Assembly (NCBI GenBank): GCA_964036195.1
Contig: OZ038456.1
Span: 18,166,001 to 18,230,000 of the forward strand
Length of the DNA stretch: 64,000 nucleotides
Direction: 5' to 3'
Source of the DNA: Sphaerolaimus hirsutus
Lineage: Eukaryota > Nematoda > Chromadorea > Monhysterida > Sphaerolaimidae
Below are positions 40,078 to 53,015 of the stretch, one piece after another; within the stretch, counting starts at the first letter, position 1; every line of letters starts with the position of its first letter. Under the pieces are notes generated by a model. It was not told the origin of the DNA and ran no database searches. It saw nothing but the letters and a program-made list of their open reading frames with translations. The translations under genes were made by a program, and so were the position numbers.

Positions 40078-42421
40078 TACGGAAGTTGTACAAAATATAT
40101 CTCAACAAACTGTTTTGAATTATTGACTGAAAAGTAATTTTCACTCAAGAAATGAAACGCTGTAACTCAAAGATACGTTGAAATGAAATTTCCCTGTACT
40201 CGCTTTTATGTATACATTTTTTTATACCTACCTAAGTTTCAAAGTTTCAGGTATTTCAAAAATACTGAATGCTTTAGTATAAATACTCAAAATTTTGTGC
40301 GTGTATTTACACTTACGCTTACACTTTCCAAGAATGCCAGTATCTTAAGTTCAAAAATTCAGATTAGTTAAACTAACCAAAACGGTCATCAACGTTTTGT
40401 TCATATTTATATTTTTCTGGATTGTAAGTATCTTAAAAAAAATTCCAGTCAGAAAATTTTCTATTGATTATTATATCTGAATTATTTATCAATAGGTTTC
40501 AATAAATGTAATAGAAAAACCGATGGCACCATGGCAATAGCCAGTGGCACCATCAATTAAAGTACCTGTGATAAATAGACCCCGCCCTACACACGCTAGT
40601 TGACAGTGGAATTGGGTGCCAACCATAGTTGTTACAACATATTTACATTTACTCAAAAAATACATATACTTGAGTACTGAGTAAATACATTTACTCAAAA
40701 TATCCGTAAATCCTCGTAAAGAAAGTGTGTGTACTCAAGTTAACGCATACTTATTTTAAAGTACTCAAGTGCAGAAAACGTATTCTGTATAAGCTTTTAT
40801 GTTGACTGCAAAAATAACGAACTAGTGTATTTGGAGGTGAAAATTGGCAAAAAGGTGTAAAAAATTGGTGATTGAAAATTGTTGCAAAATTTCGCATCAC
40901 TTACATTTTCTAGTGAAAATAGTATTTTACTCGTGTAAAAGTGAAAAAATTTTATTTATGTTTTATGTACTCATGGGTGTGTAAAAAAATACTTTGCATT
41001 TTTATTTACTTTGAAAACAACTCTGATGCCCACTGCGGCTCATTTCATGAATGCAAATGTTAGTTGGGTTATGAACAACGATGGAAAAACACGTATACTA
41101 AATACAGAGAAAAACATACATATTAATTGGGTTTCTGTGTTTTCTTTTTTTACACAGAAGCATGTAAACTCAGCAATTTTGAGAAACTTGAAACTTGAAT
41201 GAGGTTTTTATTGGAAACACATGGAATTTTTTAAAATAGTTTTTCATTGGATTCAAATTTTCAATGCATAACATGCTGTTTATGCTGAACTGAACCAAAG
41301 TATGTGTACATGTGATTAGATTTATGCAAAAATTAGGTTTCCAAATTGTATGACAAGTATCCAAAAAGTAGCAAAAATACAAATGGCATCCATGCAGAGC
41401 TGTTATAAGTAACAAACTTTTTAAAAAGTACCGGTACCGTTAAATACTTTCATTTTTACCCATGCTCAAAAAATACCTGGGTAAAATACTTTATTTTTAC
41501 CCAGTACTCTGGTAAACTTGTGTAAAATTATTTTTTCAGGTATTTTTAAGTAAATTGAGTAGGTACCTATTTTTGTCACATCAGTGTAAAATCGATTATT
41601 TTTGTGTGACGTTATAAATTGAACTAGTGGAAAATGAAGCTGTCGCCAAAATTTTTTTGTACACGCTGCTCAACAACGATGTTCATGTAGCTAGTTGTCT
41701 CCATTGGACGTGCCACATTGTGCTCACATTGTAAGAAATAAGTACATAGGAAGTACGTATGAATGAATGCAAGTGGGCAAACGTAAATACCCGATATCAC
41801 TGCATCCATGGCGCCTTCGTCATTCTGACAAGGATGGGGATTAAGATCAGAGCATGGTGCCTAACCACAAAGCTGACAAAAGCATCACCTGATCAGTAAC
41901 GATGAGAAAAAAATCGAAAATTCTAAAAATTTTGAACACACGGTGAAATATACATAAAAATACGTTTTCCAATTTTCGACTTTTTCACTACTTTAGGCAG
42001 AAAATGTGTAAAAAATGCAGAAACCCAGTTCAAAACATCTGGTATACATGAATTAAAGTTAAGCAACAGAACAAAAAATGCGCAGACGTGTATGCTGTAA
42101 CAGTAACGATGCCAAACCCTCATGAATAAGTATTTAAATTTTTAAGTGTTTTTTTCCAAAATGACTTTTTTAATTTCAAATTTTTGAATTTTTTTAAACC
42201 TTTTTGATTACTTTTCAAATTTTTGAATTGATTTTTATGTATTTTTGAATTTCGAATTTCGGTTTTCGAATTTTTGAAAATAAAATCGTTTTTTAATGTA
42301 ATTTTTTTCACCGAATGCTCAAAAATTTGAAAAGTCCAAAAAAAAGAATGTTTTCGAATTTCAGAATCTTTTTTGCCATCTTTAGGTAACAGCTCGGAAG
42401 GCTGTAAAAGATAAAAGTGTA
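40078..42421. other. Intergenic, relics of hAT-like element, no gene seen
   Basis: AT-rich. Pieces with TACTCGAGTACTTT / GTAAATACG words of the hAT-like family recur near 40640-40790 and 41420-41560. A run of TTTTTGAATTTT words lies at 42150-42360. No exon recognised. Confidence 0.45.
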
Positions 42422-43583
42422 TACCGTATACCTTGAAATCCCGCATGGGGGTTTATTATTTTGCCAGCAAAATTTGAGGGGGTTAATTCGAGGGGGGTTA
42501 TTCGAGGGCGGGGTTTATTATTTTGTCAGAAATTTTCATAAGTATTGTAGTAAAGAGCAGAGTTGTTAAAATACCGGTATTTTTGGAAAGTGTAAGTGTA
42601 AGTGTAAATACACTTTCCAAATTTTAAGTATGGATACCAAAAGTGTAAGGTATTTAAAAAAATACCTAGGAAAGTGTAAAAAAAGTGTAAGTGTAAAAAA
42701 CTTTTTAGAAAGAGCTCTCACTGTTGAGCATTAGAAAACACCGCTGTTCTCACATTTAGATCAATTTATTTATCATTTTCATGCATTATTTCACATTTTA
42801 CAGCATTTTATGAAACATTTCAGACTGTAACAAATACTGTAGTGGTATGAAGTTCCCTAATAATGGCAGTTTTTCAGTGTTGATATTTCACTGATTAAGC
42901 AATGCCATACACACTGTTTAAATGCAAGAATGGACATGCAGCAAATGTCAATGCAAAAGTTGACTTTGTGTCCAGCTGGTGAATTTCCATTGATCTTGTC
43001 CTTTTTACAAAAGTATGATGAAACTGTAGAATACCATCAGTACTGATCAAAGGTTGTAGATCAAAGGCTAGTATGTACATTTGCCATATTTTCTACATTC
43101 AATGCATTTTTTGTACATGACCCTATTTTTTGCTTAAAACAGGGTCATCTGAAAGAAAAAATACACTTTCTGTACCCAGGTATTTTGGTCAGGAAAGTGT
43201 AAAAAAAGTGTATGGGTATTTTATGAAAGTGTAAGTGTAAGTGTAAATATAAATACCCATTTACCCCGGGTATTTTGGGTAAGTGTAAATACACTTTCAC
43301 AACTCTGGTAAAGAGTAGGCATTTACATACCCAAAACAGGTAAGGTAATAGATGCATTCAAACAGGATATATTAGGACGTATCAACGTGCATCGCTACAC
43401 AAACTAGTCTCCATGTGTAGTCGCGATGCCTATGGTCGCAATTAATACATGATGTATATTGAATACATGATGTACTTCATTCCAGGGGGTATTTCGAGGG
43501 GGGTATTATTTCCCTTGCCCATTTTGAGGGGGCTTAATTTGAGATGTGTTACTTCAAGGGGGTTAATTCGAGGTAATACGGTA
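42422..43583. mobile_element. CCGTATTTCC-type element carrying a nested hAT-like element
   Basis: The outer element runs from TACCGTATACCTTGAAAT to TTCGAGGTAATACGGTA. It is split at GTAAAGAG by the element at 42558-43307. Confidence 0.7.
42558..43307. mobile_element. Nested hAT-like element, 750 bp
   Basis: The ends are CAGAGTTGTTAAAATACC and TTTCACAACTCTG, flanked by an exact 8-bp duplication GTAAAGAG (42550-42557 and 43308-43315). The interior is rich in AAGTGTAAGTGTAAATACAC words. Same family ends as 39519-40069 and 57881-60878. Confidence 0.85.
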
Positions 43584-45363
43584 TTCAACATTCACCAGAA
43601 AAATTTGATAATCCAGTAATTTGATGCAAAAATACGAACATCCTAAAAAAGATTCCTAGAAAAATCCTAGAAAAAATTTGAACAATAATAAGAAAAATGC
43701 AAAAATTCAAAAACTAAATTCGAAAAATCAAAAACTAATTTCAGAAAAATTCAAAATTCAAAAAGTTATTTTAGAAAAAACACTTAAAATTTTAAATACT
43801 TTTTTTCCAGGGGGTTTGCCATCGTAACTGATCAATCATGAAAATGAAAGTATTTACCCATATGTATACATTAAAAAAGTTTGGTACTTATAACAACTCC
43901 TGTCTTTTTGGTACAAGTCAATTTTTCCACAATTCAATTCAGAGTTTCTGCCAGTGTCAGCGGTTGTATTTAGCAACAAGGCAATAATAGGTTTGTAAAT
44001 GATATGTTCTCTCAGTTTTTACCATATTTTCATCCAGTAAATAAAAACAATGAATAAAATGTACACTAACGAAAACGCGAAACAAAAACGCAAACAAAAA
44101 CCAGCAGTGAACAATAGTAAAATGCATATGAAGGCCAGTTTCGTTCTTTCTGCCACACCGGGGTTTCTGAAATTTGAACACTTTGTCTTCGACCAGAACT
44201 CGTTCAGTGGGAAAGTGCTTGGCACCCCACAGAGGGGGGTACCTAGAAATCACAGATTTTTCTAGGGGGTATTTCGAACAAATATTATATACCGTAACTT
44301 CTCTAATAATGCGACAGGTCTCCAGCAATAATGCGACCTCCTCAGAAAAAAAAAACACAGAAAAAACCCGACGGAACGATGTCGCAATCTGCGGAAGCCG
44401 CGAATTCCGCGCTTTCGCATAAGGCTGCGGGCAGTTCGCAAAATCGATGTTTATCACTTTACAGTGTCATGCTCACATTTGAGTTGTGTGGACGGTGAAG
44501 TTTGTGATTTGAGGAAAAATAAAATGCGACACTCTCGAATAATGCGACATCACCAATAGTGCGACAGCTAAGAAATCCGCCGAAAACAATAGTACGACAG
44601 TCGTATTATTAGAGAATTTTCGGTATATGTATATATTTTTTAAGTGCACAAAATGAAACACCTTGGTTTGGTTTAGTAACTTTTGGACACTGCCAGAATT
44701 GGCATTTTGCCAAGGGAAAGATGGCTTTTTTTCTGAGGGAAAGTTGAAAGCTTACGACAAAATTTTGCACAGTGATATTCATAAGTTTATGCGGTCAACA
44801 GTCTTTATGCTTTGCGTTTAATTTTGCGCCTGCAGACTACTGCTGCGCGAAATACAGTTGATGTAAATTACAACTTGGCAAACCGCCAGCTAAGCGGCCA
44901 ATGATCGGAATCTTATTGGTATGGGAACTTGGCTAGGTGCCAACAGATTTGGATACACGTAAATAAATTGAAATAAATAGAATTACACCGTCGCCGACGA
45001 TGGCGTGCTCTACGAAAGACGATAAAACATGATGAACATGTTACCAAATACATTGTCCATTCATTGGCGGCCCGCACACTAGTTGACACAAGGTCTGTGT
45101 CAACTCAGATTTCGGCTTCGTCACAGATGCTCTAAATACACATGGGGCAACGTTGAGATATAAACATTACGGGAACATCGCTCTACGACACGTGATGCCG
45201 AAATCTGGCAGCAAGCCAAGTTCCCATGATTGATGCGATCCCAATGATCGAAAGTAAATTTACCCTCCTGTTCATCAAGGTGACTTTATGCCACAGTCCT
45301 TACAAAGAACGATTTGGATACATTCATAATCTAAAAACAAAAAAAACCTTTCTCCCTTCGGAA
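43584..45363. other. Intergenic with MITE at 44290-44625
   Basis: No gene seen upstream of the UTP12-domain gene. The element at 44290-44625 has ends TACCGTAACTTCTCTAATAA and AGAGAATTTTCGGTA and repeated AATAATGCGAC words. A degenerate ACTAGTTGACACA element lies near 45068-45190. Confidence 0.5.
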
Positions 45364-48300
45364 ATGTCCGCTGATTCCCCGGCTAACCGCACTCGTTCCA
45401 AGCTGCCCGTCAGTTCGGCGGCGCCCGATTCCACGCCGGAAAACACTGGGCAAAGTGCCAAAAAATCTGCGAAACGAAGCTTGCATTTGGATGGAATTAT
45501 AGAGACCAATGGACACGTTGAGAAGGTGGGTTTTTAAAAAGTGAGAGAGATTTTTTCTCTCGCGGATTTGTGTAGGTTCAATCTCGACTTGGCTTGAAAT
45601 ATTTTTGACAACATTCTTTGTTGTTGGTGCTGCTTGTTGGAACGTGATACTCTTTTCCTAGCTGAGAACAGCAGCTTGGAACTGTGCCAATGTTAAGAAG
45701 TGATTTCGCACTGCGCAGTCGCGTGTGTATCTGCGTATAGAGAAAAAAATATCGGGTCCGGACACCTAATTTCCGTTTAAAATTAGTTACAAGAATAATA
45801 TAATGGTTGGTATTCGATATTAAAAATCATCCTTTATAATTCCTATGTTTATCCGACCGTTTTATCCCACCGTTCTCTCTCCCTACAGATCGGCACCAAA
45901 AAGCGACACAGTTTGGAATCGTCAAAATCTATACCACCCAAAACCGACGATTTAAAAATGAACGGAAATTGTCAAGATAGTCCAGAAATGGTGGAAAAAT
46001 TGAATGCCACCTTTCCGAGTAGAAGCAGAAATTCCGCGAAAAAGGGTGCCAAATTTGCAAATGAAATAATAAACGGGCCAACGGAAAATGCGGAAAAAGT
46101 GAAGAAAAAGCGAAAGTCGGAATTCGACAAGAATGACCTTGTCGATCCGATTGTGCGAATAGATGAGGTTTGTATTCTTCAGGGGTGTCGCCAGATTTTG
46201 TATACTTTGGGACTAGACAAGGACGTAGCCAGGGGGGGCGAGGGGGGGCGGCCTCCCCCCCTTCCTGGGCCAAAGGAAAAATATGCCATAAATGGCAGTT
46301 CCGTAAAGCGATTTTGTCGACAGTTTGAAAATTTTTTGCGCGCAAGCGCGCATTTTTCGTTCACGCAACAGTTATTTTCGGCTGACCGGTCTCGGCAGTC
46401 GAAAATCTTTTGAAAATCTTCTTCTGAAAATGTAAATACAGACATATACAGCGGTCATTGGCGCCAATACCAACGCCATTTCCTTACTACAGAGGTGAAA
46501 TTTTAGAGGGGGGCGCCGCCCCCCCCCCGTTCGCCGGGCTCCGTATACAATCCGCCCCCCGCTCAAACATCCTGGCTACGTCCCTGGGACTAGATAATGC
46601 AGTTGGTGTAAATTCTAGTAATGAACAAGTGGCGGGAAAATTGGACTTTCATGTATTTTTGCTGACAATGTTTTTTGTCACTAAAGTTAACTTAAAAATT
46701 CAAACATCTGTTACAAAAAACCATACCACAAATTTTCATGATACATTTTTTTCTTGTGGACGTTAAGTCGGCTATTTGAGAAAATGAGGGACCGGTTCCG
46801 CATCTGGCAAAGTAAAGAGTAAAACTTTTCTCTTAACTCTTAACTTTTTAGCTTGACTCTTTACTTTACTTTAAGCTTTCGATTTATCATACTTTTCTAT
46901 TTACTTTGTCACTTGCGGATCTGGCCCCTGGAATATTTTTAAGGTTGTGAACATATTTTTGGAGGGCCAGTGTTAACAAATAGGTAGTATATTCTTAGCA
47001 CATGTTTTACCACAGTCATCGCGTGTGCGTCGCTTGTCCCGCAAGAAACATCAAATAAACCCCGTAAGAAACAAATACAATTCAATCTCACTTGCATGCC
47101 CTACCCCTGCAGAGCATATCTCCCCTCTCATCGCAAGCGGAAAAACCCGAATCGTCCACAACTGAGACATCTGCAAAGCGGCAAAAGTCCGGAAAAAGAC
47201 CGAAACGAAAGAGACGTGAACCTGACGCTGATACGAGTGCCAACGATTGTGCAAATCGAGTTGACGAGGCTGAATTGCCGCTCGCTGAAAGAATAGTGTC
47301 GTCTGGCACCGATTTTTCGTTGCCGCCACCTTTGCACAGACACCGGTCATCTTCCATTGGGTCGGCGGGTTCGCCCCCTCCGCAGGTGCGATTTTTGCAC
47401 TTTTCTGCTTTGCTATTGTGTGTAAGCTTTGACTTTTGTGGGGAGGGGGGTGTTCAGATAGAAATCGACCCTCCTTGCAGATAGGGTTGTAACCAGGATT
47501 TCTGAAAGTGGAGCGATTGTATGCAGACCCTCGCAAAAATTTTACTTTTGCAGTAGCGGAATCGTGCCGTGGCGCTTGCGCCATTCCTTGGCGCTGGCGT
47601 TGGGACAACTGAGAGCTGTATAGAATGGCATTGAATCCGTTTTCAATGTATTTTACATTTTTGATATTGAATAACGCGAATCTCTTATGTGATGGGAAAA
47701 TTTGTGCATGCCTAAGTACGTCCTTCGGATAGGTAGCTGAATATGTATAGCACATTTTTCTATACTTTGTGGGGGTTCATTTTATAGCGTATTCTCAGTG
47801 CTAAGAGGAGGAAACTAAAATATACACAGTTGCATAACCAGGGGGCGGGAGCTTATCTGGGGAGTTCCATTCTAAAAGTTCACAAGCGCCAAATCCAGAA
47901 AAATCGAGTTAAGCGTGGATTTGACCTCCACGTATAGTTTTTCACATTTTAGAGAAAAAAAATCAGCGTTATAGTGCATTTCGTTCCCGAGATACAGTGG
48001 TACCGTTTTTCAGAAAAATCACAATTTTCACATAGAAAGTGCACATATCCATCTCAGATCCCCTATGAAAAACAGGACTTTCATTTCGTAAGTGCACATA
48101 TCCATCTGGGACCACCGGAGTTTCATTTCATAAGTGCACATATCCAAAAAATAGTTTCATTTCCAAAAATGCACGCGTGCTTCGGCGCGGCCGCGAAGAG
48201 CTGGCAGGAATTCCCATACAAAAAAAAGTTTCATTTCCAAAAATGCATACGTGAATTTCCAAATATATTTTGCACTATAAATCAAATATGCGTGCATATA

Positions 48301-51300
48301 TTGATCTGAAAATTCAGGTAGAGGTACTTTTAGACACGGGCTTTGCAGTGATTGCATTCGTTTAATCCTACGATGCACCGTTAAGAAGTTATTTAACATT
48401 TAATTTCAAATGTTCAGATTTGTTCCCAATTTTGGGTGACTTACAAAATCTCACATAATTCCCTAAATATTTCCCGGCCAACAAAATTTGTGATTACAAA
48501 AATTGTAGAGAAATGTCGGATCTATCTGAAAAGGGCGGGGCAAGCGTCGTCCCCAAAAAATAGCGCCGTCGGGCCAGCGTCAAACTTCAAAATGGAACTT
48601 CAAAAACTCAAATTCAAAAACTTGGATATATGCATTTTTAGAATGAAACTCCCCATCTGGCGGCTGTTGAGAAAAAAAAACGTTTGTTAAACCTTTTTTT
48701 AGAGAAAAACAGGTCGTTGAAAAAAACGTTGTTTTTTCCACCCCTACTTGTAACTGTATAACTGTCATTAATTCCATGCCATTTTCATACAGGGCGGTGA
48801 TGGTGGACAAACAAAAAAGACCAGACACGACAGTGTGATTGCGTTGTTATCTCAGGCTTTGCTCAGTGGAGACAAAAAGAAATTGGATGTTTGTTTTTTC
48901 TCTCAACTTTTTTTCTCTAATTTTTGTCACACTTTTTACAGATTTGTTTTCAAGAATTAATTTTTTTTGCAGCGAATTTTGTTACTATCGGATGCAAACG
49001 TTATTAATTCGACAGTGTCAAATTTGGCTGCGGGCCAAGTTGTACCTTTGATACAGCAAATTGCCGCCAGAATGAGACTAAAACCTGAGATGTTTGTTTA
49101 ATTATTTTGTCATTTTCACATGAAAGTTCCGGTTTGGGTAATGTTGGGACGATATGACCCCGGTGTCGATTTTTGAATTTGTCACCCGAAAAAATTGAGC
49201 AGTAGCACAAAAAAATGCTGTACTAAAATGTTTATCTGAGGCTTTTTTTCAATGCCCAGAGTTTTTTTCAGTGCACTAAGCACTATGCTACCCGGATCAC
49301 ATGACACCAGATTAGGGTTGGGACAATACGACTTTTCGTTATCGATATTCGATATTTTTTTTTGGCAGTCGATATTCGATACGAAATGAACCCTCGATAT
49401 TCGATATGAAAATATGCTCGATATTCGATATCGGTATTTCGATATTTTCCTCTTGGTATAGCAAGGCATATTTCAAATGGCATATTGCATTTCCATTTGG
49501 TCATGAATATGTTCACAAACATCTATTTACTGATAGAAAATAGGACTGAATGTAAATAAGAATGTGAATAAAAGTGATAAACAAGGTTCACAGCAGTCAA
49601 AGTGGTATAAAAACATGAAGAATAAAATTGTATTGGGCAAATAATAATTGACAGACATTACAAATGTGATGTTTGGTGATCGAAAAATGTTCCCAGCACA
49701 GCTGATTAAGCATTCCAAAGACAAACACGTGACACTTGAGGCTGGTGCACTACGACACCACCTTCCAAGTTTAGCTAATGAAAGAAAATGCTCACTTTGC
49801 ATTACATGTTGTACTTGGCTTTCAACACTTTAATCGACCAAAATATCACTTCTGGATATCGAAAATATCGAAGAAAAATAAGTCGATATTCGATATCGAT
49901 ATATCGAAATACAATACAAGTTCGATATATCGAAATAAATGGTCGATATTCAATATTTTTTAAAAAATTTCGATATCGAAACTGGTATCCGATATTCGAT
50001 ACGATATATTGTTTGAACCCTAGTTTCAACCAGTACCATCTCTATCCATTTCCCACCCAGGAACAGTTCGCTTTTGCAATGGCTTGGTTCTGTTCTCACC
50101 ACCCACTCGTCGATGCTCAGCGCTGTGAGTTTAAATGGGATTTTGCTTGGCTTCAAATGGAACAGGGTTTTTGGAAGTTGAGGCCGGGAAAGTCTTATAT
50201 TGTCCCCTGATCCGGGATTGGGGTCGAGACACTTTTTGAAATATTTTTGCACATTGGTTTCATGCGGGATGCCCTCTTAGAAACAAAAAAGACTCCATTT
50301 CTGTCCCGACCCACGAAAGTCTTGCGAAAATACAGAAATAGAGAAGTCACATTTCCTGCTTCTAAAACGCCGGAATGTCAATACAAATTACGATCTAAAT
50401 AGTACCAGTTTTGCGGACCGGAACCGGGACCAGAAATTTTATCGGGACTGGCATCGGGACCGCCCCGAACAATGTACCGGGACCGTGCTCCTGTGTGAAC
50501 GCTAATGCAATTCATTCAAATTCAAGATTTCAATTAATTCATTCTCAAGTCATAGTACCGGTCATTCCAAAATCTGCAATCAAAAAATTACCTCCCAGCT
50601 TTCCGCGACAAATACCGAACTTTTGTCCCTTCGAGAGTGGCTGTGCGCGCGCGCTTCCAGCACCGGTCATTTGCACAATTTGCGCGGCAAAATCGAACTT
50701 TTGCGCGATCGATTGCACCGCGCCAAGGAAGGCAAGGGGGTGCCTGGGACCGGCTTGGGGGCCCAGCAGGTGCCGTGTGTTGTGTTTAGAGATGGTTGGT
50801 GGGGGGGGGGCGGTAAATGGAGTTGTCAATTTTATATCATTCATTCTTTCTGTTAGGTGTGATGCTTTTGAATTTTTTGTGTTATTTAGTTGACATTCAG
50901 TTGACATTTTTTTACAATGTCAACTAGCGGACCTATAAATCCCATGCCACACAACTCCGTACTCTCGCAGAATCCTCGGACAGCGAATCGGACTCTGCAT
51001 CCGATGGCGCGGGAACTACCGATTTCGCTAACGAGTGGGACGAACAACAGCGAGCCAACGGTCGGTTTTCTATACATTTTTAAAAAATCAAAAAAATCTT
51101 TTTTTTGCGGGATAGAAGACACATTTTGCAAAATTGATTTTGAAATTTGCAGATGAAGGAGACTTGGGCAGGGATTGGTGGGACGCCTTGGATGAGGAGG
51201 ATGAGAATCCTGAGGAGCAAGGTCAGTTCTCAAGGGATACTTTTTTATGTCCCGACATTTTTGGGCTTCATGTACGACAAGTAGTATAAGTGGTATTGGG

Positions 51301-51924
51301 GGTACGATTATAGTGTTTTTCAATGGGGCATTATGTCCAAAAATGGTTGAAAATAGGGAAATAGGGAGTTAGCAATTCAAAATCACCAATTTTGGGTGAA
51401 AATTGATCAGATCCTGTGACCGTAACCCCTATCCTGATCCCGAAATGTCAAAAAACCTATCCCTATTCCGAAAAGTCGATCCCGTATTTATTTATCGTGT
51501 AATAAATACGATAAATACAGGGTCGACTAGCAGGCAATATCAAAAATAAATAACTGGCTAATAATCGAAAGAAGTTCACGAAATGATAGGCGAAATTTAA
51601 AAGTAGCGCTAAATGACAACCAAGTTTTTGTCATTTGTCAAAATTGAATTTCAAACCAAAACCCCAGCTTCATCCGTTGGCTCGTCCACGCCGGCCGGCT
51701 CCCCTGCCGGTTCCGAAAATGAAGATTACGGTAGCGATTACGGTAGCGACAACCAAGTGATCGGCGACGATCGACGCGCGAAAAAGCGACGCAAAAGTCC
51801 GGAAAATGACTCTGATCAGTCTGATTCGGACGAAAACGATGGCGCTTTGAATGATCTGGCTTTGGGAACGAATGAAGGCGACAGCAGTGGGTTGGATGAT
51901 GAAGAAGGGCTGGAAGATGACTGA
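45364..51924 (+). CDS. WDR43: UTP12-domain ribosome biogenesis protein, WDR43/UTP5-like
   Basis: Ten exons: 45364-45525, 45889-46167, 47113-47385, 48793-48888, 48973-49091, 50061-50124, 50599-50731, 50971-51060, 51153-51221, 51668-51924 (stop); phases agree, about 513 residues. Residues 1-240 are basic and serine-rich (AKRQKSGKRPKRKRRE), as in nucleolar linkers. Residues about 246-370 form the helical Utp12 domain: SVIALLSQALLSGDKKKLD, INSTVSNLAAGQVVPLIQQI, LLQWLGSVLTTHSSML, NLRGKIELLRDRL. The tail is acidic (SSDSESDSASDG, WDALDEEDENPEEQ, ending LDDEEGLEDD). This order matches the C-terminal half of WDR43, a t-UTP subunit of the small-subunit processome needed for rRNA transcription and processing. 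No WD40 repeats are seen before the ATG I chose, so the N-terminal half may lie in unseen upstream exons or be missing. Exon 7 uses a GC donor (GAAG|GCAAGG). Confidence 0.8.
46218..46584. mobile_element. GGACGTAGCCAGG inverted-repeat element in intron 2
   Basis: The left end is GGACGTAGCCAGGGGGGG and the right end CCTGGCTACGTCC. The direct repeat TGGGACTAGA stands on both sides (46208-46217 and 46585-46594). The interior contains a G/C tract and the GCGCGCAAGCGCGC palindrome. Located in intron 2 of the UTP12-domain gene. Confidence 0.7.
46785..46930. mobile_element. Short foldback relative in intron 2
   Basis: GGTTCCGCATCTGGCAAAG to CTTTGTCACTTGCGGATCTG, with AAAGTAAAGAGTAAA and TTTACTTTACTTTAAGC arms. 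It is a small cousin of the elements at 22604 and 38743. Confidence 0.55.
48015..48250. repeat. Short tandem repeat in intron 3
   Basis: Three or four imperfect copies of a unit with TTTCATTTC and AAGTGCACATATCCATCT, about 50 bp apart. Confidence 0.6.
49314..50034. mobile_element. CGATATTCGATAT inverted-repeat element in intron 5
   Basis: Begins TAGGGTTGGGACAATACGA and ends CGATATATTGTTTGAACCCTA. Both arms are made of CGATATCGATATTCGATA words that pair within and between arms; the middle (49450-49850) is ordinary sequence. It fills most of the 969-bp intron 5 of the UTP12-domain gene. Confidence 0.7.
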
Positions 51925-53015
51925 AGGTTTGGGTGACACTCGTTCCAGTACGATTTTCATCATTAAAATTCATTGGCGGTGTGACCGATGAATCTTTTTG
52001 GCGGTGGGTGTTTTATACTCGATGTTCACAACTGTGTTTGAGTGTTCGATTTTGGAACGTATACTTGGTCTGATCCGGAAATACTGAGTAGTTTTTTACG
52101 AGTTTTTGAATATCGCGCACTTTTTTCAGTGTAAATATGTCGGCATAGTCACTGCCCGAACATCACAATGTGTTTTCTGGGCTGATGATAAAATTTTCTA
52201 AAAATAATAATAAATTAAATAATAAAAAGTATGCCAAAACAGATCGCAGAATTCTGCAGTAAATTCTTGTGCTCAATTTACTCTTAAAACCGACTATCAG
52301 TAATTTCGAAAACGACTATGCGTACATTCTGGGCATTTCACAGTATTTATTCGATGTGCTACTGTATTTGTTGATTGAGAACAAAGAACCTAATCGAAAA
52401 TCGATGTCAAAAGTCTTATTGTTTTAACCTTGCGGCCAGATTCAATTGTAACGTGAAGGTCGAGGGAGTTCATGAAATTGTTCGTGTTCTGCGCGCAAAT
52501 TAAGCGTGCGCTTCAATACCAGGCTGCTTACATTCACAAATTGGATCTGGGCCCTGGTACGTGACGTGATTGTTCACCCAGTGCCTTGCCTGGGGCTGAA
52601 GCCGATTGTGAGCTCATGTCACTCTTGTTCCGTAGGAAATCGGTATAGCCTGATACAAGACTTTTACGGTAAAAGTTTACAAAAGATGTGTCAATTACTA
52701 ATTTCGCAAGTGGACAAGTAACAGGGGAAGTGTATGTGATGGGTCAATAATTATAATAATTCCTTAATAAAATAGTTGTCGCTATTTGCTTGTTCACTTG
52801 CAGAAATTGCCGCTGAAATATTGTCTCTATTTGTACGTTATGTCCACACATTGCGTTTGAGTTCTGTTATACATATTTACATACACATCGCCTTGTTGAG
52901 TTTTGCTATATTCAGCATTGTTGTCTTTTTTAGAATTCTGTATCTTCATTAGTTTTCTTCAAGTCGAAAAATAGTTATTTCAAATGAAATTTGAAAAACC
53001 ATAAAAATCTGCAAT
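51925..53015. other. Intergenic between convergent genes, no gene seen
   Basis: The 3' ends of the UTP12-domain gene (plus) and the MGAT1-like gene (minus) face each other here. AATAAA-like words occur near 52205-52220. No further coding exon recognised. Confidence 0.55.

Noticed and set aside
43957-44457. 166-codon minus-strand frame
   Set aside because: Crosses a MITE and a CCGTATTTCC fragment, and no known domain is seen.
50732-50769. Extension of UTP12-domain exon 7 to the GT at 50770
   Set aside because: Leaves phase 0, which puts the next exon in a frame without the acidic sequence typical of this family. The GC donor at 50732 fits better.
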